The position numbers and the translations under genes are program-made. This document shows positions 8,709 through 17,506 of a DNA stretch of 64,000 nt, one piece after another (the stretch's first letter is position 1; the number at the start of each line of letters is the position of its first letter). The notes beneath the pieces were generated by a model. It was not told where the DNA came from. It did not search any database and saw only the letters and a list, made by a program, of their open reading frames with translations. Origin of the DNA: Rubritalea marina DSM 17716 (GTDB taxonomy: Bacteria > Verrucomicrobiota > Verrucomicrobiia > Verrucomicrobiales > Akkermansiaceae); the NCBI RefSeq assembly GCF_000378105.1, contig NZ_KB899250.1, forward strand, positions 1 through 64,000, written 5' to 3'.

Positions 8709-9929
8709 TTACCCCTTCTTCCAATTCGCCTTCAGCTCGGGCAGGAGCATGAGTGAGGCGATGAAGATGCAGCTGGCGCCAATAATCGCAACAATGGTGG
8801 GTCCAACCCACTGAGCCAGTTCAAAAGCAAGGAAAGCGGAGACGATGCCGCGCACACCAGTGAAAAAGGTATGCACGCTCATGTACTCGCTGACCTTGTC
8901 GGCAGGGGCAAACTTGGTGGTCCAGAGTGACCAAAGCACCACCCCCCCGCTCTTGCCAATACCATGCAGAACCATCCCAAAGCAAAGCCCCCAGAAACTA
9001 GGAACTGAATAATAGACGAGCAGACCAGCAAAGAAAAAGACATTGATGATCACACGAAGGCGGTAAAATTCCACCTTATCGTAGATCGCCCCCCAAGCGA
9101 CGATCGACACGATGAATACCAGCATGGGAATCGTGGTCGTGATCAAGCTCACCTTCTCAGCACCAAAGCCGAAGTTGTAAATCGGGTTGGTGATGTACTC
9201 CACAAACAAGGCCATGCAGAGTAAATTTCCAAAGCCTAGCACCATCCAAGAGCTGATCAATTTGCGAAAGACTGGGTCAGCCTTGAGGTGCCCAAATGAA
9301 CCCAAAATCGAGAGTTTCATACTCTTGCGCAAGTACACCCGTTCCATGCACAAGGTAAAGAATGCTTTCATGAGGCTCGCGCCACTGAATACCCAAAACA
9401 AACCCGCATAGGAATCATCATGCTCAAACAACCAACGACCGGCATAGAAGGCGAACACTGCCGCCACGATCGCTCGCGACGTACCCATCAATGAAAACAA
9501 ACGGCCCCGAATCGAGTCCGCATAATGCTCGCGGTAGATTTGTGCCTGCAAGGGTGCCGCCAGTGTGTGAGTCGTGAGTCCTGTCACCGCGCCCACCACA
9601 AAGGCATGCGCATTCCCCTCCGTCATGGCTACCAAGCCATAACCCATGGACGCCACCATCCACCCGAGGGCTGCAGAGACATTGGCCGACCATCCGATCC
9701 GCCGCACAATGGCGACAGAGAATAAACTCAAAATCAAACCACAGGCTGGGCCAGCGATGATCAAAGACTTGGCAAGACTACCCAGGTCGAGCATTGCCAC
9801 AGCAATGAACATGGCGAAGGTTGAGCTCACGGTCTCAGTCACCCCCATCGGCACAGAGCGTAGGATATCTAAGGTAAATGTTCTACGCCATGTCTCCGAC
9901 CAAATCACCACCCTGTCGTGCGCCCACAC
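8709..9929 (-). CDS. Major facilitator superfamily transporter
   Basis: A very hydrophobic 406-residue protein with about 12 transmembrane spans and a central cytoplasmic loop (LRKSMKLSILGSFGHLKADP), as in MFS carriers. No substrate motif is recognised. The frame is opened by a TGA immediately before the GTG at 9929, so the start is that GTG or one of two later GTGs (9911, 9908); there is no ATG before the first membrane span, so the N-terminus may be short. It is transcribed away from rlmN, and the intervening 106 bases should hold both promoters. Confidence 0.85.
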   Translation of the reverse strand: MWAHDRVVIWSETWRRTFTLDILRSVPMGVTETVSSTFAMFIAVAMLDLGSLAKSLIIAGPACGLILSLFSVAIVRRIGWSANVSAALGWMVASMGYGLVAMTEGNAHAFVVGAVTGLTTHTLAAPLQAQIYREHYADSIRGRLFSLMGTSRAIVAAVFAFYAGRWLFEHDDSYAGLFWVFSGASLMKAFFTLCMERVYLRKSMKLSILGSFGHLKADPVFRKLISSWMVLGFGNLLCMALFVEYITNPIYNFGFGAEKVSLITTTIPMLVFIVSIVAWGAIYDKVEFYRLRVIINVFFFAGLLVYYSVPSFWGLCFGMVLHGIGKSGGVVLWSLWTTKFAPADKVSEYMSVHTFFTGVRGIVSAFLAFELAQWVGPTIVAIIGASCIFIASLMLLPELKANWKKG

Positions 9930-10035
9930 TCACTCAATAGCAAGGAGAAAACGATTGAGCAGACGCTCAGAGCACGTCAGAACAAAAGTCAAAATTGTGC
10001 GTGATTTTTCTCAAGAATCTGGCACTCACAAGTCT

Positions 10036-11106
10036 GTGAGCACGAAAGAGAACATCCTAGGGGTTACACGTGATGACCTCAGCACCTTCTTCACCGAGCA
10101 CGGAGGATCCTCCTTCCATGCCAAAGAAGTGATGGAAGCGATCTACCGACAGAATATCCGTTGCTTCTCGCAGATTGACTCAATCACTGAAAAGTACCGA
10201 GAATTACTGATCGAGCACTTCGTCATCGAGCTCCCTCAGATTGTGAAGGTTCAAGGTTCAGAAGACACCACTCGCAAGTACTTGTTCCAGCTCCACGACG
10301 GACGCTACATCGAATCAGTGCTCATTCCAGCCACACCGCTAGAAGACGGCACCCGCTCCGAGCGCATGACTGTCTGTGTCTCATCCCAAGTCGGCTGCGC
10401 CTACGGCTGCAAATTCTGTGCCTCCGGGCTCGACGGCCTCACCCGTAACCTCAGCACAGCAGAGATCATCAGCCAGCTCGTCGCCATTCAGGAACACAGC
10501 CGCAAGACCGTCACCAATGTCGTCTTCATGGGCATGGGCGAACCACTCGCCAACTTCAAAAACCTTAACAAAGCACTCGACATTATTGTCGGGCACTGGG
10601 GTCTGCACCTCGCACCACGCTCCGTCACCGTCTCCACTTCAGGCCTCGTTCCCATGATCCGCAAACTCGCTGAACGCGAGCAACAGGTCTCACTCGCCAT
10701 CTCACTCCACGGTGCCACCAATGAAGTACGCGACAAGATCATGCCGGTGAACTCCAAGTGGGATGTCGATGAACTCTTCGACGCTCTCCATTACTTCGCC
10801 AGCACCAACAAGCAACGCATCACCCTCGAGTACATCCTCATCCAAGGCATCAATGATGCGCTTGAGCAGGCAAATATACTCGCTCAAAAAGCTAAAAAAC
10901 TCGGCGGTTTCGTCAACCTCATCCCCTACAACACCGTGGAAGGCCTCGAGTGGGAACGCCCGAGCGACGAGCATTGCAAGCTCTTCCGCGATACCGTTAA
11001 AGCCACTGGCGTGATGACCACCATGCGCCTTGAAAAGGGCCATGACATCGACGCCGCCTGCGGCCAGCTCCGCCTCAAGGAGATGAAAAAAACCGCGGAA
11101 TCATAA
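10036..11106 (+). CDS. rlmN: 23S rRNA (adenine2503-C2)/tRNA adenine37-C2 methyltransferase, radical SAM
   Basis: Radical SAM enzyme methylating C2 of A2503 in 23S rRNA and A37 in some tRNAs. With a GTG start at 10036 the protein is 356 residues and begins MSTKENILGVTRDDL, aligning with the usual N-terminus. The iron-sulfur motif CAYGCKFC gives Cys121, Cys125 and Cys128; the catalytic Cys pair is Cys114 (TVCVSSQVG) and Cys342 (DAACGQLR). FMGMGEP and SLHG motifs are present. The frame is open far upstream, but that region is the antisense of the MFS gene and has no coding character. A second GTG at 9997 is an alternative start. Confidence 0.95.
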   Translation: MSTKENILGVTRDDLSTFFTEHGGSSFHAKEVMEAIYRQNIRCFSQIDSITEKYRELLIEHFVIELPQIVKVQGSEDTTRKYLFQLHDGRYIESVLIPATPLEDGTRSERMTVCVSSQVGCAYGCKFCASGLDGLTRNLSTAEIISQLVAIQEHSRKTVTNVVFMGMGEPLANFKNLNKALDIIVGHWGLHLAPRSVTVSTSGLVPMIRKLAEREQQVSLAISLHGATNEVRDKIMPVNSKWDVDELFDALHYFASTNKQRITLEYILIQGINDALEQANILAQKAKKLGGFVNLIPYNTVEGLEWERPSDEHCKLFRDTVKATGVMTTMRLEKGHDIDAACGQLRLKEMKKTAES

Positions 11107-11109
11107 TCT

Positions 11110-12030
11110 CTAATTGTAATCCCGGCGTCTGAACTGCCAGCAGGTGAAGCTGAGCACCACCACTTGGAACAGAGCAGCCACCCACCAGGGATTGCCTTTG
11201 GATGCAGTTGCTGTCCCCCCCACAGTGCGGATTTCACCTTTGATCTGAATCACTGACTCAAGGCGATCCGTGATTGCGGCAACATTCGGCAGTAGGCGGT
11301 TCACCGTGCTCAGGTAGCGCTGACTTTGCTTCAGCTTGATGAGTTCGTCTGGCTCCTCATCCAAGTGCATGGCCTCGATTTGAGCAACCCCGCTTTCCAC
11401 CCCTTGTTGCGCAATTTGTAGGCCCCAACTTGCAGCAGACAAGAACACAGCAGCCATCAAGGCCATCAGGCTAGAGCGGGTGATGACACCGACCCACGCC
11501 ATGATCACAGCATAACAGCTGTAGGCAAAAGTCACGATTGGCACCACCCAGAAAAGCGAAAGATTGAGCACTCCCGTGCGCAGGTAAATGGAGATCACGC
11601 CGATCAAACAAAGCACCAATAGAAGTGACCCCACATAAATCAAACAACTGAGGTACTTCAGTAAAATCAAGCGCACGCGTGATATTGGTTTCGAAAGAGA
11701 TACTTCAATCAGTCCGCCACGGATGAACTCCGGGAATACTGAGGCCGTCGTAAGCAAGGAGAGCAGAATGAATCCGCTACCTAACCAATATGGCACAATG
11801 GCATCGCGAAACACTTGCTGATAGAGCACACTATTGCTTTGCTCATCCATCGCCCAGCTACTGCCATGAAATTCTGAAGCTCCAAAGAAAATACTCCACG
11901 ATTCACCTGCATACCCGATCGAGGCGTACAGTACTAGTAATAGCACACTCAGTGTCGCTGATGCCCAGAAAAGAAATCGAGCGCGCAGCATGCGCATCGT
12001 TTCGAGCAGAATGGTGACAGTTTGAATCAT
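11110..12030 (-). CDS. ABC-2 type transporter permease
   Basis: 306 residues with six predicted spans and a large extracytoplasmic segment after the first span (about 40-80). The style MIQTVTILLETMRMLRARFLFWAS followed by FPEFIRGGLIEVSLSKPISRVRLILLKYL is that of ABC-2/NosY-like permeases. Its ATG overlaps the stop of the ATPase gene by four bases (12027-12030), so the two are translationally coupled and form one exporter. Substrate unknown. Confidence 0.85.
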   Translation of the reverse strand: MIQTVTILLETMRMLRARFLFWASATLSVLLLVLYASIGYAGESWSIFFGASEFHGSSWAMDEQSNSVLYQQVFRDAIVPYWLGSGFILLSLLTTASVFPEFIRGGLIEVSLSKPISRVRLILLKYLSCLIYVGSLLLVLCLIGVISIYLRTGVLNLSLFWVVPIVTFAYSCYAVIMAWVGVITRSSLMALMAAVFLSAASWGLQIAQQGVESGVAQIEAMHLDEEPDELIKLKQSQRYLSTVNRLLPNVAAITDRLESVIQIKGEIRTVGGTATASKGNPWWVAALFQVVVLSFTCWQFRRRDYN

Positions 12031-12974
12031 CTTTCCCCTCCTGCTGTCACGTCCGAATCTGTCACTCGATCCACGAAAATTTCTTCCAAGCTGTAGCGTT
12101 GTTGAGCAATCCCTGTGATGGTCATGTCTTCACTCCTAAGTAGATCAATAAGCTGTTGGAGCTTGGCCGCTTCTAAATTCTTGATGCTCAATTTACCCGC
12201 ATCGACTTTCATGGGTGCAATGTCGAACAATGCCTTCTCAAGCTGTGATTCGATCAATCCATCTACCAACACTTCGGTCCGCGACGACTCTGCTTGCAAC
12301 TCCGAGAGCCTCCCTTGCTCAACCATTTTACCTTCCTTGAGAATTGCCACATGGTCACAGAGCATTTCAAGCTCACCCAGCAAATGGCTGCTAATCACAA
12401 TGGTTTTCCCCTGTTCCTTGAGGCGCAGCAACATCTGGCGCATCTCACAACGGCCCTCGGGATCGAGCCCATCGGTCGGTTCATCAAGGAAGATCAGCTC
12501 GGGGTCATTCACCAATGCCTGCGCCAAGCCAATCCGCTGGCGCATTCCTTTTGAATAGGTGCGTAGCTTGCGCCCAGCAAAGCCTTGAGCCCCGACAAAG
12601 GTATAGAGCTCCTCCTCGCGTTTCCGACAAAACTTCTGGCAAACCCCTGACATCCCAGCAGCGTATCGCACCACTTGCTTGCCAGTCAGGTAGTCAGGAA
12701 ATTGAACATTCTCGGGAAGGTAGCCTACCTTCTGTAGCACCGATTTCGTACCAATTGGTTGCCCGAGCATCACTCCAGAACAAGTCGATGGCCGAATGAT
12801 CCCAAGTAGAATCTTCAACAAGGTACTCTTGCCTGCGCCATTAGGACCTAACAGACCGAAAATTTCGCCACGAGGCACAGTAAAATTCACCCCCTTCAAG
12901 GCCTGCAAACGACCACGGTAGCGCTTGCGCACTCCCCTGACATCGACTGCCGGCATGTATGGGTTTTCGGTCAT
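12027..12974 (-). CDS. ABC transporter ATP-binding protein
   Basis: 315 residues. Walker A GPNGAGKST (43-51), Q-loop region GYLPENVQF (about 84-92), signature YSKGM (140-144) and Walker B IFLDEP (161-166) with the D-loop DGLDPEGR are all present. This is the single-domain ATPase style that pairs with ABC-2 permeases (CcmA/NatA-like), with about 90 extra C-terminal residues. ATG at 12974 is preferred over GTG at 12977. It lies 34 bases after the MYG1-like gene on the same strand. Confidence 0.92.
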   Translation of the reverse strand: MTENPYMPAVDVRGVRKRYRGRLQALKGVNFTVPRGEIFGLLGPNGAGKSTLLKILLGIIRPSTCSGVMLGQPIGTKSVLQKVGYLPENVQFPDYLTGKQVVRYAAGMSGVCQKFCRKREEELYTFVGAQGFAGRKLRTYSKGMRQRIGLAQALVNDPELIFLDEPTDGLDPEGRCEMRQMLLRLKEQGKTIVISSHLLGELEMLCDHVAILKEGKMVEQGRLSELQAESSRTEVLVDGLIESQLEKALFDIAPMKVDAGKLSIKNLEAAKLQQLIDLLRSEDMTITGIAQQRYSLEEIFVDRVTDSDVTAGGER

Positions 12975-13008
12975 CACCTAAACTAGAAATTGCTGAGGGT
13001 CGGAGAAA

Positions 13009-13860
13009 TCAACCCACCCAGCTAGTATGAAGAATGTTTTTGAGACGGTCGACTTCTAATGCTGTCGTTTTCGCGATGAAACCCGCCTTGTGGGCAAAAT
13101 GCACATCCTCACAATCATTCACACGGGTGAAGTCCAATCTGAGATCATCATTAAAACGGCTCAGACCATATCCTTCTCCACGACGATCCGGGTAAACCAT
13201 CGCGGCACAGCCGAGTTGATTCTTCTCAATATAGCGGCTCATGCAGGCGGACAGTTCACCATTATCTGCATCGACACGTGGCATAAACAACGCTTTAAAC
13301 CCTTCGCCAAGCTCCCAAACCTCACAGGCATTTGCGATTTCATCCATGCGCGTGCGCATCCCTTCGAGGTAGCTGATCATGTCCTCGCCAATCATTCGCA
13401 TCACCTCATAGATCGGCTGACCTGGGTGGTGCTCTTGCTCCTTGGCAAAGCGTCTTAGAAGCGTGATGTCTACCGGCGAGTTGAGCTTTGCAACAGTCAA
13501 TCGATCAACACCCAACCATTGCGAGGTCTTCACGATCCCACGAGTGTCTATCCATTCCGTGGTCTCAAGCCAATCACAGAACTCACGCGCCTCTTCATAC
13601 AATCTGAGATGCTTGAGTACCAAACTCAAGGCACAAGTCGGCGCATAGTTTGCCGGAAATTGGTGATGATCAAAGTTCATCTGCTCTGGAGCATGCTCGC
13701 CCCCAACATCCACCACTGCTGTGGAGCGGTCACTCAAATCATCCGCACTTGGCTCACGCCGCAATACTGGAACAGCATAGCGCGCGATCATCAAGCTACA
13801 GGCCAAAAAATCATCCTTATGGGCACCACCAGGATGAGTCACAATCCGCTCTAAACTCAT
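13009..13860 (-). CDS. MYG1/UPF0160 family metal-dependent hydrolase
   Basis: 283 residues. N-terminal RIVTHPGGAHKDDFLACSLM matches the THxGxFHxDD metal-site motif of the family, and MNFDHHQF gives the DHH-like second motif near residue 60; a C-terminal GEGYGLSRFNDD segment fits the family end. Eukaryotic MYG1 is reported as an RNA exonuclease; bacterial members are largely uncharacterised. It lies between the kinase (45 bases upstream) and the ABC pair (34 bases downstream), all on the minus strand, so co-transcription is likely. Confidence 0.8.
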   Translation of the reverse strand: MSLERIVTHPGGAHKDDFLACSLMIARYAVPVLRREPSADDLSDRSTAVVDVGGEHAPEQMNFDHHQFPANYAPTCALSLVLKHLRLYEEAREFCDWLETTEWIDTRGIVKTSQWLGVDRLTVAKLNSPVDITLLRRFAKEQEHHPGQPIYEVMRMIGEDMISYLEGMRTRMDEIANACEVWELGEGFKALFMPRVDADNGELSACMSRYIEKNQLGCAAMVYPDRRGEGYGLSRFNDDLRLDFTRVNDCEDVHFAHKAGFIAKTTALEVDRLKNILHTSWVG

Positions 13861-13905
13861 GCATCTAGCATCCTTTAGAAATTGCGAATGTCAACACTTC
13901 CAAGC

Positions 13906-16383
13906 TTACTCGCTGGAATCAGATTCATCGTTAGAATCAACCCCGTAACTCTCAATGATCGACATGCATGCCATCCAGCGCTGGGCAAAGTCCTCATCAT
14001 CTTCAGCCAACTTCATCGCACCAAGCTCGGCAAACTCTTCCAAACCAGTGAGGTAGGCATACGCCACCAGGCCTTCGCGGCGGGCAGACTCAGATAGCTC
14101 AGAACTAATCAATTGTCGGTGAAGGTCGATAAAATCTGAAGGATCAACCATGTCCCACTTGAGCAGACTCTCCACACCTGATTGGTCAGACACGAGGAAG
14201 CCGTCAGGTGTAGAACCCAAGATGAGAGTGTAATGAATCCCCTCACTGCCTTTCAGAGCAAAATTAAAGAGCTCACCATCTAGTTCCTTCTCGGTGATTT
14301 TGAAGAGATTCTGTACCAGCCCAGAAAGGTAAGAAAGCTGCTTGATCCATTCCTTACCCTCATCTGTGCGCGGCTTCGCAGCCTCTAGCTCATCAGCAAG
14401 CTGCGTTAGCCGGTGCTCTTCGATACTAGCACGAATGTCGTCCTGTCGCTTTTGCCACGATCTTTCAGCGGCTATTTCCTCTTGCTTGATGCGTTCCTGA
14501 TGTTCTTCGCGTCGCGTTTGGGCTTCAAGCAAACGGATGCCCACCTGCTGCTTCCAGAGCATGACATTGTAGGGTGCTCTTCCCTGAGTTTTCAGCGCCT
14601 TTGCCAACTTACCTAGCTTGGCTAGGGCTGCATCTGCATCGCGACGATCATTAATTTCTGGTTGTGCACCCGCGTAGTTGCGCAGCACTTGATAGTCCGC
14701 AAGGTAGTCACGACTGACTGATTCGTAGTAGGCTCCCGCTGTACCATGGCTACTAGAAAAGGCACTCATCACACGTCGGAATTTCGAAACGGCGAATTTC
14801 CAATTCCCCTGTTCCCACTCCTTGAGTGCCGAAGCAAATAAGATGATGTGATGAAGGTCTTCCCCCACTTCGCCTTCCTCGCGCAGCATCACTGAGTCAA
14901 ACCCTTGTAACTCGCTCAGCGCCGCACGCAGTCGCTGCTCCAGTTCATTCGGCTCACTCTCTTGCTCCTGACGACGCTTGAGTACTTGGTGCAAGCTTCT
15001 ACGAGCTCGGTTAGAATCTCCCTTCATCCAGCTGGCCATCGCCGAGTGAACACCAGCCCAATAGACGGTTTCACCTTCGACATTCGGCTCCATCGCCAAG
15101 GCGAGATACACCTTCTGTGCATCGCTGAACTTCTTGGCCTCCATCAGCGTCTGAGCATCTCGAATCATCGAGGCCACCATGAGGCGCACCGCCTCTTGAG
15201 CTTTTGCCTCAAGCTCTTCCTCAGTTTCTTCTTCTGGTTCTGGCACCTCAGCCACCTCGCTAAGCACCGGAGCCACCACAGGTTCAGCACCGCGATCCAT
15301 CACCACCAAAATCCCTGCAACAACAATCAAGCAAAAGACAGCGATCAATGAACCCGTGGCCTTCTGCCGCGAAGCAGAGCGCGCGCGCGAAACCTCTTCC
15401 AATGAGACCGGATCTTCCAACACCTTGGGATCGCGCCCAGATTGATAATACTCATCCACCTTGCGCAACGCTTGCTTGAGCTCTGCGTAGTCCTGATAGC
15501 GATCCCCCACCTCGTAAGCCATCGCCTTGTTGATCACATCACAAAGCGCCTGACTCACATTCGGAGCCACCTCCTCTAGAGGAGCAACCTCTTGCTTGAT
15601 TTTTAGTAGCTCTGTGGTCGAACGCGTCTCGGTGGTGAATGGAGGTTTACCTGACAGCGCATGATACAGACTCGCTCCCAGAGCAAAAACATCTGAACGC
15701 AGATCCTCAGGCTTCATCTCAAGCGTTTCAGGAGGGACATAATACGGTGTGGCCCATACTTCATCAGCAATGGCAGTCCCACCAGACGTCATCAATGCCA
15801 AACCAAAATCTACAATCTTCGCGTGTCCATCCCGGTCAATCAACACATTGCCGGGCTTCATGTCGCGGTGCAACAAATTCTCGGAATGCGCAGCATAGAG
15901 GCCATCCGCAATCTCAATCGCCAACTTGGCAATCATTTCCTCATCTTGCGGCCCACTGCGAGCGATCATCTCTTCGAGACTTTCTCCCTCCACCAGCTCC
16001 ATCGCGATGTAGTAACGATTGAATTCCTGTCCCACCGTGTAGACACGGACCACATTCGGGTGACTGATTGAGGCGGTAATCTGCGCCTCTTTTTCAAACT
16101 CTGCCGCGCGCTTCTTGTCCTGCGAGTATTCCTCGTTCAACAACTTGATCGCCACATTGCGCCCAAGGCTCACATCGGTGGCACCATACACCACACTCAT
16201 CCCCCCAACTCCTTGACGCTTAAAAATCTGATATCCCCCGATGCGGCTTTTCACGTGGGTGTGTTCTCCACAGTGAGGGCACTGCACGTTGGTGTAGATC
16301 GGCAACATGGTGATCTCCATTTCTCCACCACATGCCGGACACTTTTCGAGCTCTATCTCAAAATCTAGGGGTTCGTCCTCCAT
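13906..16383 (-). CDS. Transmembrane Ser/Thr protein kinase with N-terminal zinc ribbon
   Basis: 825 residues. Two CPxCG knuckles (Cys15/18 and Cys35/38) form a zinc ribbon before the kinase domain. The kinase has a Gly-rich loop GVGGMSVVYG (58-67), Lys80, HRDMKPGN (172-179) and DFG (192-194), so all catalytic residues are present. A single span at about 344-362 leads to a long periplasmic part of about 460 residues, with a repeat-like segment on amounts and memory of load (KKFSDAQKVYLALAMEPN) suggesting TPR-like helices. It probably senses envelope state and phosphorylates cytoplasmic targets; the ligand is unknown. First gene of the kinase-MYG1-ABC run. Confidence 0.92.
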   Translation of the reverse strand: MEDEPLDFEIELEKCPACGGEMEITMLPIYTNVQCPHCGEHTHVKSRIGGYQIFKRQGVGGMSVVYGATDVSLGRNVAIKLLNEEYSQDKKRAAEFEKEAQITASISHPNVVRVYTVGQEFNRYYIAMELVEGESLEEMIARSGPQDEEMIAKLAIEIADGLYAAHSENLLHRDMKPGNVLIDRDGHAKIVDFGLALMTSGGTAIADEVWATPYYVPPETLEMKPEDLRSDVFALGASLYHALSGKPPFTTETRSTTELLKIKQEVAPLEEVAPNVSQALCDVINKAMAYEVGDRYQDYAELKQALRKVDEYYQSGRDPKVLEDPVSLEEVSRARSASRQKATGSLIAVFCLIVVAGILVVMDRGAEPVVAPVLSEVAEVPEPEEETEEELEAKAQEAVRLMVASMIRDAQTLMEAKKFSDAQKVYLALAMEPNVEGETVYWAGVHSAMASWMKGDSNRARRSLHQVLKRRQEQESEPNELEQRLRAALSELQGFDSVMLREEGEVGEDLHHIILFASALKEWEQGNWKFAVSKFRRVMSAFSSSHGTAGAYYESVSRDYLADYQVLRNYAGAQPEINDRRDADAALAKLGKLAKALKTQGRAPYNVMLWKQQVGIRLLEAQTRREEHQERIKQEEIAAERSWQKRQDDIRASIEEHRLTQLADELEAAKPRTDEGKEWIKQLSYLSGLVQNLFKITEKELDGELFNFALKGSEGIHYTLILGSTPDGFLVSDQSGVESLLKWDMVDPSDFIDLHRQLISSELSESARREGLVAYAYLTGLEEFAELGAMKLAEDDEDFAQRWMACMSIIESYGVDSNDESDSSE

Positions 16384-16507
16384 TTGCTAGATCCTATATT
16401 TAACAATTATTAACAATACTCAACCCCTTTTATCTGATGACCAACAGCATTTTTTTATTTATCGCTTCTCACAATCAGCATACATCGCTCTATACAAGCC
16501 TCTGACT

Positions 16508-17434
16508 ATGGAAATTGTAGCCGATACTACTGGAGCTAGACTCGACATCTTTCTCAACGAGAAAATAGATGACATGTCGCGCGCGCAGATCCAAACCCTC
16601 ATCAAGTCAGGCAATGTCACAGTCAATGGCAAGGCCTGCAAAGCCAAGTATTCAGTCCAACACAACGACACCATCGCAGTCGACATCCCCGAGCCAGAGA
16701 ACGAGGAAGTCGCAGCAGAGGACATCCCGGTAGAAATCCTCTTTGAAGACGAGCACCTCATCGTGCTCAACAAAGCCACTGGCATGGTCGTTCATCCAGC
16801 AGCGGGAAATAACTCCGGCACACTCGTGAATGCGCTATTACATCATTGCCACGGCAAGCTAGCGGCAGAAGGAGGAGAAGGCCGCCCAGGCATCGTTCAT
16901 CGTCTAGACAAAGACACCTCGGGCTGCATCGTAGTGGCTAAATCTGACACAGCCCACCGCAGCCTCGTGGCACAATTCAAAGAACGCAGCACAAAAAAGC
17001 AATACCTCGCAGTGGTCAATGGCACACCACTCAAGGAAAATGACACGGTATTCACCCACATCGGACGCCATCCAGTGAACCGCTTGAAAATGGCAGTAGT
17101 CAATCCTGGCTCAGGAAAAACCGCCATCACAGACTACCAATGCCTCGGCCACGATGACCTCACCGATAGCTCGCTCATCCATTGTGACCTCCACACCGGC
17201 CGCACCCACCAAATACGCGTTCACATGCTCCACATCGGCTGCGCTATCCTCGACGATCCAATATACGCGAAGGTCAAACATCAGAAAACCAGCACTGGCC
17301 GCCTCATGCTCCACGCACGTCGTCTGAGCATCACGCACCCGGTCACCGAGGAGCGACTCACCTTCCGCGCCCCGATCCCCGAGGAATTCCATCCCTGGAC
17401 AGATCGATTCTACACAGATCCCGTCGAGGCCTGA
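16508..17434 (+). CDS. RluD-family pseudouridine synthase
   Basis: 308 residues: an N-terminal S4 RNA-binding domain (about 8-58; RLDIFLNEKI...VTVNGK) followed by the RluA/RluD catalytic domain with HRLDKDTSG, placing the catalytic Asp at 134, and HTGRTHQIRVH further on. The family isomerises uridines in 23S rRNA (RluC/RluD) or tRNA. The S4 domain favours RluC/RluD over RluA, but which uridines are modified cannot be told. ATG start at 16508; it is divergent from the kinase run. Confidence 0.92.
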   Translation: MEIVADTTGARLDIFLNEKIDDMSRAQIQTLIKSGNVTVNGKACKAKYSVQHNDTIAVDIPEPENEEVAAEDIPVEILFEDEHLIVLNKATGMVVHPAAGNNSGTLVNALLHHCHGKLAAEGGEGRPGIVHRLDKDTSGCIVVAKSDTAHRSLVAQFKERSTKKQYLAVVNGTPLKENDTVFTHIGRHPVNRLKMAVVNPGSGKTAITDYQCLGHDDLTDSSLIHCDLHTGRTHQIRVHMLHIGCAILDDPIYAKVKHQKTSTGRLMLHARRLSITHPVTEERLTFRAPIPEEFHPWTDRFYTDPVEA

Positions 17435-17506
17435 TGCAAGGAGAGGCGCAGCACAAATTTTACCCTTCCACTCTGAGGATCAATCTCGTAAAAGCCTGCC
17501 ATACCT

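Noticed and set aside
9646-10035. Open extension upstream of rlmN
   Set aside because: It is antisense to the MFS gene; the conserved RlmN start lies at 10036.
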